From contig CAJTNT010000064.1 of the NCBI GenBank assembly GCA_910577785.1, positions 1-17,304 of the forward strand: a stretch of DNA of 17,304 nucleotides, given 5' to 3'. Position 1 is the first letter of the stretch, and the number at the start of each line of letters is the position of its first letter. Positions 5,932 through 14,121 of the stretch are shown piece by piece. The notes below the pieces were generated by a model, which saw nothing but the letters and a program-made list of their open reading frames with translations, had not been told where the DNA came from and ran no database searches. This DNA comes from an uncultured Lachnospiraceae bacterium (GTDB lineage Bacteria > Bacillota > Clostridia > Lachnospirales > Lachnospiraceae). The position numbers were made by a program, and so were the translations under genes.

Positions 5932-6978
5932 ATGAAATTTATTCACATAGCAGACGTGCATCTGGGCGCGAAGCCGGATAAGGGCAAGCCCTGGGCCAAA
6001 AGCCGGGAGGAGCATAGCTGGCAGGCCTTTATTGATGTGGTGACAAAAGCCAAAGAGGAAAATGCCGACCTTCTCCTGATTGCAGGGAACCTTTACCACA
6101 GGCAGCCCCTGCTCAAGGAACTGAAGGAGGTGAACCTCCAGTTCGCCAGGATCCCACATACGCAGGTGGTAATGATTGCTGGGAGCTGCGATTACCTCAG
6201 CGCCAATTCCTGTTACAGTTCCTTCCCATGGGAGAAAAATGTGCATTTCCTGAAGGAGGAAACCATCCGCTGCATAGAGCTGCCGGACATCCAGACCAGG
6301 GTCTACGGGCTGAGTTACCAGCACCGGGAGATTCCCCGCCCGCTGTACCAGGGGCTGAAGGCGCCCAGGGATTCGTTTACCAATATCCTGCTGGCCCATG
6401 GCGGGGATGAGGAGCATATCCCTTTCCAAATCAGTGATTTCCGGGATATGGATTTTGATTATGTGGCATTTGGGCATCTGACGAAGCCGATGCAGCTGGT
6501 GGACGCCAAGATCGTGATGGCAGGCGCCCTGCAGCCGATCGAGAGCAGCGATGTGGGGCAGCACGGGTATTTTATGGGGGAAATCAAGAACCACATGAAC
6601 CAGGTGAGGTTCTGCCCTGTCCAGTACTGTGAGTATGTGCCCCTGAAACTGAAAATCAGCCGGGAGATTGCAGAGGATGTGCTGAAGAAATTTGCAGAGG
6701 ACTATATCAAGAAAGCGCCTCCCCATCAGCTGTTCCGGATTACCCTCACAGGCGCCAGCAACCCCAAGGCTCATTCTCTGCCCCAGGCATTGGGGCGGAT
6801 TGACCGGGTGGTGCAGGTGCTGAACCAGTGCCAGGCGGGGCAGGATCTAGAAAAATTGAAGGTACAGCATGGACAGGAGATTTTAGGGCGCTATATCCAT
6901 ATGCTGGAGAGGATGCCCCAGGATGAAATCACGAGGAAAGCATTATATTACGGTGTGGAGGCATTGATGGTAGAATGA
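5932..6978 (+). CDS. SbcD/YhaO-like metallophosphoesterase with degenerate active site
   Basis: Calcineurin-like phosphoesterase-fold protein, 348 residues, related to the SbcD/YhaO nuclease subunits that pair with SbcC/YhaN ATPases in DNA end processing. Motif I DVHLGA (Asp8, His10) and the later LLAHGG (His156) and GH (His182) are kept. Other metal or catalytic positions are changed: AGNLYH (Asn53) stands where SbcD-like proteins have GDLF/YH, AGSCDY (Ser85, Cys86) where they have GNHD, and GHLTKP (Thr184) where they have GHxHKP. I checked these codons in the sequence. Two-metal catalysis is therefore unlikely, unless this subfamily uses other ligands. AAGGAG precedes the ATG. Its stop overlaps the ATPase start as ATGA, implying translational coupling and a stoichiometric complex. 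Confidence 0.88.
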   Translation: MKFIHIADVHLGAKPDKGKPWAKSREEHSWQAFIDVVTKAKEENADLLLIAGNLYHRQPLLKELKEVNLQFARIPHTQVVMIAGSCDYLSANSCYSSFPWEKNVHFLKEETIRCIELPDIQTRVYGLSYQHREIPRPLYQGLKAPRDSFTNILLAHGGDEEHIPFQISDFRDMDFDYVAFGHLTKPMQLVDAKIVMAGALQPIESSDVGQHGYFMGEIKNHMNQVRFCPVQYCEYVPLKLKISREIAEDVLKKFAEDYIKKAPPHQLFRITLTGASNPKAHSLPQALGRIDRVVQVLNQCQAGQDLEKLKVQHGQEILGRYIHMLERMPQDEITRKALYYGVEALMVE

Positions 6979-8693
6979 ATATATCAGAAATTCGCATTAA
7001 AAACTTTGGGAAACTCCATAATATCAATATCCATCCTATTTCAGGCATCAATGTGGTCTATGGGGAAAATGAGGCGGGCAAGTCCACCCTCCAGCATTTT
7101 ATCACGGGGATGCTGTTTGGGCTGGAAAAGCAGGAAGGGGAAGGAGAGCTGGAACGGCAGGACGTATACCGGCATTATGAGCCATGGGATCAGGCGCCCC
7201 ATTACGGCGGCGCACTGCGTTTTGCCATGTCCGGGAAATCCTTCCTGCTGGAGCGGAATTTCCGCCAGGAAGCGCAGTCCGTCAAGCTGACGAATGAAAA
7301 AGAAAAGCGTGAGCTGAACACCAGGCAGGGAGCATTGGAAAAACTGCTGGGCAGTATCCGTAAAGAGACTTATGAGAATACATACTGTATTGGCCAGGCC
7401 TCTGTGGAGACGAAAGAAGAATTTGCCGAAATCCTGCAGGATTTCTTTGTAAATGCCCCTTTGGATGAGGATTTTGTGGCCGCATACCACCATCTGGAAG
7501 AGGGGAAGCAGGCGGCGGAGAGCCAGTACCAGGAGCTGCGGGAGAAACGCAGGGCAGAAGAAGAGCGGATCCTGGCGGAGAAAGCGCGCCTGGAAAATGA
7601 CGTAAAGCTTCTGAAAAGCCAGCAGGAAGAGGCGTACCAGACCTTCCGCAATCAGCAGGAGGGTGCCAGGAAGATAGGCGGGAATGAAATGGCAGAATAT
7701 TTACAGGAGAGCCGTCAAAAAAAACAAAAAATTGGATATTATATAAAGATGGCGTTATCCTTGCTGCTGGCGCTGCTGGGGATAGCGGCAATTTACTGGA
7801 ACGGCTCAAGACATGACCTGGCCAATGCCCCCTGGGGCGCCTGGATGGCGCTGGAGGTGTTCCTGGTGCTGGTGGTAATCATGGGTATCTTCGGCGTGTT
7901 TTTCTGGCAGGGAAAATATGAAAGGCAGAAAAAATTATTCCGTAGCCAGGAAAAAGCGGAGGACGCCCTGTTTGCCCACGAAAGCCAGGGCCAGGATGCC
8001 CCATCCCCCGGCTCGGCCTCAGGAGGAAGCCAGAGCCAGGACGCTCGGGAAGGAGGGCAGGGTCAAGATGTCCCGAAGGGAAGCCAGGAGCAGGAAAGCT
8101 ACGTAAGCCGGGTACAGAAAAAGGCAGTGGAGGGCGTGTTCCAGGTGCAGATGTTCGATAAGCAGTCTATGCTGATGAACCTGCAGGAAGAGCTGGAAGA
8201 GTGCCGCATCCCCAGCGAAGAAGAACAGGAGGCAGACTGCCAGATTAAGGCATACCAGCTGGCGCAGCGGACGTTAGAGGACGTGGCACGGGATATCCAC
8301 CAGGACGCCAGGCAGAGGCTGGAGCAAGAGATGTCACAGATCTTCGGCGAGCTGACCCATGGGAAATATACGAAGGTTGGCCTGGATGAGCAGATGCGGC
8401 TGGTAGCCTGGGAAGGCGAGCGTAAGGTATATCCCTGGCAGCTGAGCCGGGGCACCATGGAGCAGATGTATGTGGCATTGCGCATGGGGGCAGGCCGGAT
8501 TTTTGCCAAGGAAGGCGCAGTGCCGATCCTGATGGACGAGGTCTTTGCGGCATTTGACGATAGGCGCCTCGAAGCGGCCATGCAGTGGCTGGGGAGGCAG
8601 AAGGGGCAGATTTTCCTCTTTACCTGCCAGAAAAGGGAAATGGATGCGCTGGAGCGCAGTAAAATCCCTTATGGGAAGATTGTGCTGGGCTAG
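6975..8693 (+). CDS. SbcC/YhaN-like AAA ATPase with membrane hairpin and short coiled coil
   Basis: ABC/RecF-type ATPase of 572 residues. The N-lobe carries Walker A GENEAGKST (30-38) and a Q-loop region (about 135-140). A short coiled coil follows (about 165-245), then two transmembrane helices (about 257-276 and 287-312), a Gly/Gln/Ser/Asp linker with imperfect SQxQD repeats (about 336-374), a second helical arm, and the C-lobe with signature LSRGTMEQ and Walker B ILMDEVFAAFDD. ATP hydrolysis looks intact. B. subtilis YhaN and SbcC are far longer (roughly 950-1050 residues), so the coiled-coil arm is drastically reduced. It overlaps the SbcD-like gene by 4 bases. I infer a membrane-anchored complex with its partner; DNA-repair function is family-derived, not shown. 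Confidence 0.88.
   Translation: MNISEIRIKNFGKLHNINIHPISGINVVYGENEAGKSTLQHFITGMLFGLEKQEGEGELERQDVYRHYEPWDQAPHYGGALRFAMSGKSFLLERNFRQEAQSVKLTNEKEKRELNTRQGALEKLLGSIRKETYENTYCIGQASVETKEEFAEILQDFFVNAPLDEDFVAAYHHLEEGKQAAESQYQELREKRRAEEERILAEKARLENDVKLLKSQQEEAYQTFRNQQEGARKIGGNEMAEYLQESRQKKQKIGYYIKMALSLLLALLGIAAIYWNGSRHDLANAPWGAWMALEVFLVLVVIMGIFGVFFWQGKYERQKKLFRSQEKAEDALFAHESQGQDAPSPGSASGGSQSQDAREGGQGQDVPKGSQEQESYVSRVQKKAVEGVFQVQMFDKQSMLMNLQEELEECRIPSEEEQEADCQIKAYQLAQRTLEDVARDIHQDARQRLEQEMSQIFGELTHGKYTKVGLDEQMRLVAWEGERKVYPWQLSRGTMEQMYVALRMGAGRIFAKEGAVPILMDEVFAAFDDRRLEAAMQWLGRQKGQIFLFTCQKREMDALERSKIPYGKIVLG
7981..8099 (+). repeat. Degenerate in-frame repeats in the ATPase linker
   Basis: Four diverged copies of a unit like GGAAGCCAGNGCCAGGA begin near 7980, 8025, 8053 and 8079. 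They encode SQGQDA, SQSQDA, GQGQDV and SQEQES, separated by Gly/Ser/Pro/Arg-rich spacers of unequal length. Copies are far from identical, consistent with old slippage expansion of a flexible linker just after the membrane hairpin. Confidence 0.6.
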
Positions 8694-8742
8694 GCGGAGC
8701 CATGGGGGGGTAATGTGACAACAATAGAGGTAGGACAGAATT

Positions 8743-11091
8743 ATGGCTAAAAATAAGAAAAAGAAAAAAAAATATCGCGTATTTTGGTTTTTTGCAAGGC
8801 TGCAGATTTTGCTGATGCTGGTAGTGGCGGCGGGCGTAGGCTGGTATTTTTATGGCGGCTACGCCCAGAAGGTAAGCGCATTGCAGCGGGAGGCGAAGGA
8901 ATTGGTCAAGGATTCGGACGAATCTACCTTCCGTTCCGTGCAGACCAGCCTGGTGTATGATGCTGACAATACTCTGATTTCCACCCTCAACGGCGAAAAG
9001 GATGTGTATTACCTGGAGTATGAGGACATCCCGGCTTATGTCCCGGCAGCGATGGTGAGCATTGAAGACAAGAAGTTTTACAGCCACAACGGCATTGACA
9101 TCAAGGCCATCCTGCGGGCGGCCAAGGCAATGATACAGAATGGGGAGGTGACCCAGGGGGGCAGCACCATTACCCAGCAGCTTGCAAGGAATATTTTTCT
9201 GAGCCATGAGCGCACCTGGGAACGCAAGATTGAGGAAATGTTCCTCGCCGTTGAAATGGAGAAGGTTTACAGCAAGAATAAAATCATGGAATTTTATCTG
9301 AACAACGTCTATTTCAGCAGCGGCTATTATGGGATCCAGGCAGCCAGCAAAGGATACTTTAATACGGAGGTCAGTAACCTTTCCCTCTCCCAGATTGCAT
9401 TCCTGTGCGCTATCCCCAACAATCCCAGCCTTTATGACCCGGTAGAGCGCATGGAGAACACCTTAAAGCGCCGCGACCGGATCCTCAACCAGATGTGCGA
9501 GGATGGGAAAATCAGCCAGGCGACCTGTGATCAGGCCAAGGCGGAGACAATTACCCTTAGCCGCCCCCAGAAGCAAAAGAATGACTATGTGGAGACTTAT
9601 ACTTATTACTGCGCAATCCGTGGCTTGATGCAGCAGCAGGGGTTCCAGTTCCAGACAGAATTTGCCACGGCAGAGGAAAAGGAAGCATACGAGACGGATT
9701 ACAGCGAGCGTTACAGTGAATGCCAGAACAGCCTGTACACAGCAGGATACCGCATTTATACGTCGATTGACCTGGAAATGCAGCAGCAGCTGCAGGCTGC
9801 CGTGGACAGCGGCCTGGCAGAGTTTACAGAACAGAATGAGGAAGGGATCTTTACCCTCCAGAGCTCCGCGGCCTGCATTGACAACCATAGCGGTTATGTA
9901 AAGGCCATCGTGGGCGGCAGGAGCCAGGATTTTTCCGGCTACACCTTAAACCGTGCATATCAGAGCTTCCGCCAGCCAGGCAGCGCCATCAAGCCGCTCA
10001 TTGTCTATGCCCCTGTCCTGGAGCGGGAGTATACGCCAGACTCCATGGTACAGGATGTGAAGAAAGAAGAGGGACCCTCCAATTCCAGCGGCTCTTACGA
10101 GGGCAGCATTACCCTCCGCCGCGCCGTGCAGACTTCCAAAAATACCGTAGCTTGGGATCTGCTGGAGCAAATAACGCCAGAAGTGGGTCTTTCCTACCTG
10201 CAGGCCATGAATTTCTCCCGGCTGGACAAGGAGGATAACCGCCCAACGAGCGCCCTGGGAGGCTTTACTTACGGCGCCTCTGCCGTGGAGATGGCCTCCG
10301 GCTATGCGGCGCTGGAAAATGACGGCAAGTTCCGTGAGCCAACCTGTATCGTAAAAATTACAGATTCCGAAGGGGAAGTCCTGTTTGAGACGCAGCAGGA
10401 AGAAAAGGAAGTATACAAGACGAATGCCGCGCGGATGATGACAGATATGCTGGTGACCGCCATCCAGGAAGGGACGGGACGCGGCCTGGCCCTGAGCAGC
10501 ATGCCAAGCGCTGGCAAGACAGGGACGACCACTGATAATAAGGATGGCTGGTTTGTAGGCTATACGCCATATTATACGACAAGTGTCTGGGTAGGCTACG
10601 ACATGCCCAAGGAACTGCCTGGCTTGTCCGGAGCCAGCTATCCAGGAAGTATCTGGAATGCCTTTATGGAGCAGCTCCACCAGGGGCTGGAGCCAGCAGA
10701 GTTTCTACCTTATATTAATGAGAACAATATGCCGCAGGGGAATGTCCAAGAACCCCCAGTCCAGCCAGAGCCGCCCGTAGAAGAACCCACGCCGGAGCCA
10801 GAGCCGCCCGTAGAGCAGCCAGAAGACCCAGGCGTAGATATCATGCCAGAGCAGCCGGATATCCCAGAGATGCCCGATGTGCCAGACGTACCCGATGTGC
10901 CCGATGTGCCAGACGTGCCGCAGGAGCCAGTGGATCCGCCCGTTGACCCCGGAAATCCGGAGAACCCAGAAAATCCCACAGAGCCGGTGGAGCCTATTGA
11001 GCCGGTAGAACCCATTGAGCCGGTGGATCCGGCGGATCCTGTCGATCCGCCGGTAGATCCGGGGAATGAGCCGGTGGGGGAAGAGCCTTAG
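8743..11091 (+). CDS. Class A penicillin-binding protein (transglycosylase/transpeptidase)
   Basis: Bifunctional peptidoglycan synthase of 782 residues, anchored by one transmembrane helix (about 13-37) after a Lys-rich cytoplasmic tip. The GT51 glycosyltransferase domain has catalytic Glu108 in VSIEDKKFYSH and GGSTITQQLARN. The transpeptidase domain has SAIK (nucleophile Ser414, Lys417), SKN (465-467) and KTGT (592-595). All are intact, so both polymerising and crosslinking activities are expected outside the membrane. After the domain (about residue 665) comes a tail of over 110 residues rich in Pro, Glu, Asp and Val with tandem repeats, probably spanning the wall. An AGG about 8 bases before the ATG is the ribosome binding site. 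A 49-base gap separates it from the ATPase gene, so it probably belongs to the tcdA operon. Confidence 0.95.
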   Translation: MAKNKKKKKKYRVFWFFARLQILLMLVVAAGVGWYFYGGYAQKVSALQREAKELVKDSDESTFRSVQTSLVYDADNTLISTLNGEKDVYYLEYEDIPAYVPAAMVSIEDKKFYSHNGIDIKAILRAAKAMIQNGEVTQGGSTITQQLARNIFLSHERTWERKIEEMFLAVEMEKVYSKNKIMEFYLNNVYFSSGYYGIQAASKGYFNTEVSNLSLSQIAFLCAIPNNPSLYDPVERMENTLKRRDRILNQMCEDGKISQATCDQAKAETITLSRPQKQKNDYVETYTYYCAIRGLMQQQGFQFQTEFATAEEKEAYETDYSERYSECQNSLYTAGYRIYTSIDLEMQQQLQAAVDSGLAEFTEQNEEGIFTLQSSAACIDNHSGYVKAIVGGRSQDFSGYTLNRAYQSFRQPGSAIKPLIVYAPVLEREYTPDSMVQDVKKEEGPSNSSGSYEGSITLRRAVQTSKNTVAWDLLEQITPEVGLSYLQAMNFSRLDKEDNRPTSALGGFTYGASAVEMASGYAALENDGKFREPTCIVKITDSEGEVLFETQQEEKEVYKTNAARMMTDMLVTAIQEGTGRGLALSSMPSAGKTGTTTDNKDGWFVGYTPYYTTSVWVGYDMPKELPGLSGASYPGSIWNAFMEQLHQGLEPAEFLPYINENNMPQGNVQEPPVQPEPPVEEPTPEPEPPVEQPEDPGVDIMPEQPDIPEMPDVPDVPDVPDVPDVPQEPVDPPVDPGNPENPENPTEPVEPIEPVEPIEPVDPADPVDPPVDPGNEPVGEEP
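10873..10917 (+). repeat. Five 9-base tandem repeats encoding PDV
   Basis: Five consecutive 9-base units alternate between CCCGATGTG and CCAGACGTA/G and encode PDV-PDV-PDV-PDV-PDV from codon 711 of the penicillin-binding protein. Copies are exact or differ at synonymous sites, which suggests recent duplication plus selection for the peptide. Confidence 0.9.
10981..11070 (+). repeat. EPVEPI/DPVDP tandem repeats in the PBP tail
   Basis: A block of 6- to 18-base repeats (GAGCCGGTGGAGCCTATT and variants, passing into GATCCGGCG and GATCCTGTC) encodes EPVEPI twice and then VDP-ADP-VDP. It forms the C-terminal end of the penicillin-binding protein and preserves the frame throughout. Confidence 0.8.
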
Positions 11092-11148
11092 AAGGTATTT
11101 ATTATTTTGGGAAGTGGCTAACGGGCCGCTGCGGAAGTGGAATATTCC

Positions 11149-14121
11149 CTACAGATTTTCATTCTTCAGCGTATCTATCGTATTTTTCTTACGGATCTTC
11201 CGCATCGAATAAACCATCGTGGCAAATACGACCAGGAACACGCTCCCTACAGCAATTACAATGCTATACCAGGGAATAAAGAAGTTTTGGTTTACCCCAT
11301 TCGATACCGCGCGGTGAATCAGCCAGGTGACGCCAATGGACACGGGTATGCCATAGAGCAGCCCCTTTATGCCATAGAGCAGGCATTCGAAGTTCATCAT
11401 TTTGCGGAAGCCCTGCGGCGTCATGCCAATGGATTGGAGCATCGCAAATTCCCGTTGCCGCAGGTTGATATTCGTAGATATCGTATTAAACACATTTGCC
11501 GCTGCAATCAGGGAAATCAGGGTAATGAATCCAAAGGCAAAAACATTGATTACCGTCATCATCGCACGTTCCCCTTCCATATTGGAGGCATAATTGTATA
11601 GCCCGTCAGAGGTCAGGTTCCAGTCAGAGAGCTTTTGTACCATTTCAGCTTCTGTGTTCTGGTGGTTTTGGCAGCGGAAATACATGGCTACGGATACAGG
11701 CATTTCGGGAGAATGCTCCTGCGGAAGCTCTACGTATTCCACGCCTGGCTCCAGGCCGGACAGGATCTGCCCAAGGAAGCTGTAGGGGTAGAAAAGCTGG
11801 ATGGTGTCATTGCTGTCCGAAAAGAAGGAAGGTACTGTCTTGGCCGTTGCCCCGATGGAAAGGGGGATGGGCAGGCAGGCCTCTTCGATGGGGAGCCTGA
11901 TTTCATCATAGGTGTCATTATCACAAAAAGTAAAATAGAACCTGCCAGTAGTTTTGTCTCTGTTACGGTCATTTAAATAATAATTGTCCTTCGTACGGGT
12001 CAGGTAAGCAGTGGGGGAGCCGCCGGATGCATTTGCCAAGGCAGAAAATGTATAGTATTTCCCATCTGTCTCGTTGTAGAGCCAGAGTGTATCTACAGCG
12101 ACGGCGGTAGGGGAATTCGGGTTATAAAATACCGATTCCGGCAGCTTCAGTTCCTTGAGGTAGGCAAGGTAGGATTCGTCTTCCAGGAAATTCAGGGTAA
12201 ATTCCAGCATCGTTGTGTCATAGTTCTGGTAGGTGTAGTCCATCTGTTTGGCCAAGAGTTTTTGGTAATCCAGGAACTCCTGGCTGAGGGCAGAGGTCTG
12301 GATGCTGGACAGCAGGTACAGGTGGGCGCTGTAGGAAGCGGCGGTGATGCCAGAAGCGCTGGATAAATCTTCATACAGGCTGTCAAGGGGGACCCGGTTT
12401 TCTGAGGGCAGATGGTATGAGATATCAAAGCCGGAATCTGAGACGACCAAGCCCGCAGACTGCGTCAGGTAGGCGCACCAGCTGCTGGTGGAAATAAACA
12501 GCACAATGCTTAAAAACAGGGAGATTACAGTGGCGCGGTATTTCCTGCGGTTGCGCTTATAATTTTTGGTGGCCAGGGCGCCTTCAAAGCCAAACAGCTT
12601 TTGCGTCAGGCGGGAAGTCCGTACTTTCCCTGGGCGGATGGCAATGTCGCCTGCTTGGCGGATGGCGTCAATGGCAGGCCGTTTCATGGCGCGGCGCATC
12701 GGGAGATAAGCGGAAATCAGGATGGTCGCCAGTGAAATCAGCAGGGCAATGGCAAGCGCCCCCAGGGAAGGGTGCATGGTCAGGGTCACATGCTTGGCTG
12801 GGCCAAGGATGCGGATCAGCCGGGCTGTCTCATAGCTTGTGGAGATAATGCCTAAGATATTTCCTACCATGTCTTTGACAAAGTAAAAGGTAATGCCGAT
12901 GCCCGCAAGCCCAGAGAGGATGCCCAGAGGGATGCCGATGCAGCCCAAGAACAGCGCCTCAAACAGTACGCTCCCTGTCAGCTGCCGCTTGGTGCCTCCG
13001 ATGGAAGCCAGCAGGCCGAACTGCTTGGTACGCTCGCTGACAGAAATGGAGAACGCATTGTAAATCAGGGAGATAGAGCCAAACATAATAATTCCGATTA
13101 GGATGGCGCCAAGGCTATACATGACATTATTGTAACGGCTTTCCCCGGAATAGCCATAGTAGCGCATCAGGTCGTAATTAAACCCCCAGCTAACGCCAGA
13201 GCCTTCTGCCTGTGGGTCAAACCCCTGCAGCCTGGAAAACATGCCCTCTAAAATGACGGTGGAATTTCTGCCAGATACCGTTCGGACATAGAGGTCGTAG
13301 GGATGTGCGGTGTCTCCTTCTCCATCGGCGGCGGTGAGGGCGGTATAGCCAGGGGCAGTGTAAGGCTCAAAGTCAGGGCGTTCATAGAAGCCTACGATCG
13401 TGTAGGATTTCTCATCCTTCGGCAGCAGGCGTTCTCTGGCGGAGGAATCTGCGCTGTTCTCTGCTTCCCCGAGATCCAGGTTCTGAGAGCCCTCACCATC
13501 GCTTTCCAGGTTCTGTGATGTGTTTTCCGCACTTTCCAGGTCTTGTGAGGCGTTTTCCATACTTCCCAGGTTCTGGGAAGATTCTTCTTCGGCCGCCAGA
13601 AAAGGGTCTTGGTTCCGCAGGAGATTCCCATCCTGCGTGATGCGGTCTCCCAAGGTTATTTCCAGCTTCTCATCCAGGCTATGCTCAATGCCGCCATTGG
13701 TTCTTAGATGGTCTGGCAGCAGGATTTCCTGGCTGTTGGCCGGCATGCGCCCTTGCAGCAGGTGGATGGGCATCATTTCTGTAAAATCGGGCTGTACGCC
13801 ATACACACACAGGTAGGGCTTATCTTCGTTCAGGCAGCCTTCCAGGGCGGAATAGCCCAGAAATTCCATTGAGACGGCCTGCTCCACTTTGGCGTCTGCC
13901 AGAAGCTGCTCTCTTTCCTCGGCAGAAATGCCGTAAGCTACTCCGTACCAATCCCCGCTGTTGAAAATAGCGGACTGGACCAGGTAATGCTGCAGGGAGG
14001 AAATGCTGACCGTCGTGGCGGTAAACATAGCGGCGGAAAGGATAATCCCCACAATGGTGACCAGGGTACGTGTGCGGTTTTCTTTTAGGTTTTTTAAGGT
14101 GACTTTCTGGAAAATGTTCAT
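11149..14121 (-). CDS. FtsX-type (MacB-like) ABC transporter permease
   Basis: Permease of 990 residues with duplicated FtsX modules. TM1 lies at about 19-40, followed by a large extracellular domain (about 45-325), then three helices with the cytoplasmic FtsX turn SERTKQFGLLASIGGTKRQ. TM5 (about 540-560) precedes a second extracellular domain (about 565-845), and the last three helices surround LRQREFAMLQSIGMTPQGF. Eight helices in two halves suit a mechanotransmission-type transporter acting on peptides or envelope substrates, rather than a classic solute pump. The first extracellular domain contains a 30-base tandem repeat. It overlaps the ATPase gene by 4 bases (ATGA). Linkage to a histidine kinase suggests antimicrobial-peptide or envelope-stress resistance, which is an inference; the substrate is unknown. 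Confidence 0.92.
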   Translation of the reverse strand: MNIFQKVTLKNLKENRTRTLVTIVGIILSAAMFTATTVSISSLQHYLVQSAIFNSGDWYGVAYGISAEEREQLLADAKVEQAVSMEFLGYSALEGCLNEDKPYLCVYGVQPDFTEMMPIHLLQGRMPANSQEILLPDHLRTNGGIEHSLDEKLEITLGDRITQDGNLLRNQDPFLAAEEESSQNLGSMENASQDLESAENTSQNLESDGEGSQNLDLGEAENSADSSARERLLPKDEKSYTIVGFYERPDFEPYTAPGYTALTAADGEGDTAHPYDLYVRTVSGRNSTVILEGMFSRLQGFDPQAEGSGVSWGFNYDLMRYYGYSGESRYNNVMYSLGAILIGIIMFGSISLIYNAFSISVSERTKQFGLLASIGGTKRQLTGSVLFEALFLGCIGIPLGILSGLAGIGITFYFVKDMVGNILGIISTSYETARLIRILGPAKHVTLTMHPSLGALAIALLISLATILISAYLPMRRAMKRPAIDAIRQAGDIAIRPGKVRTSRLTQKLFGFEGALATKNYKRNRRKYRATVISLFLSIVLFISTSSWCAYLTQSAGLVVSDSGFDISYHLPSENRVPLDSLYEDLSSASGITAASYSAHLYLLSSIQTSALSQEFLDYQKLLAKQMDYTYQNYDTTMLEFTLNFLEDESYLAYLKELKLPESVFYNPNSPTAVAVDTLWLYNETDGKYYTFSALANASGGSPTAYLTRTKDNYYLNDRNRDKTTGRFYFTFCDNDTYDEIRLPIEEACLPIPLSIGATAKTVPSFFSDSNDTIQLFYPYSFLGQILSGLEPGVEYVELPQEHSPEMPVSVAMYFRCQNHQNTEAEMVQKLSDWNLTSDGLYNYASNMEGERAMMTVINVFAFGFITLISLIAAANVFNTISTNINLRQREFAMLQSIGMTPQGFRKMMNFECLLYGIKGLLYGIPVSIGVTWLIHRAVSNGVNQNFFIPWYSIVIAVGSVFLVVFATMVYSMRKIRKKNTIDTLKNENL
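13476..13595 (-). repeat. Four 30-base tandem repeats inside the permease
   Basis: CCAGG on the + strand recurs exactly every 30 bases at 13476, 13506, 13536 and 13566. Each unit encodes ten residues of the form SQ(N/D)L(G/E)SxEN(A/T), at about residues 180-215 of the permease's first extracellular domain. The unit length is a multiple of three, so copy-number change preserves the frame. Confidence 0.85.

Noticed and set aside
5656..6774. Long open frame (372 codons) on the minus strand
   Set aside because: It lies antisense to tcdA and the SbcD-like gene, both clearly coding, and has no recognisable motif or ribosome binding site.
10710..11015. Antisense open frame encoding collagen-like GST/GTSG repeats
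   Set aside because: It is the complement of the Pro/Asp/Glu/Val repeats of the penicillin-binding protein and has no start signal of its own.
13476..13595. 30-base repeats as a CRISPR array
   Set aside because: The units are contiguous without spacers and encode an in-frame peptide repeat inside a permease.
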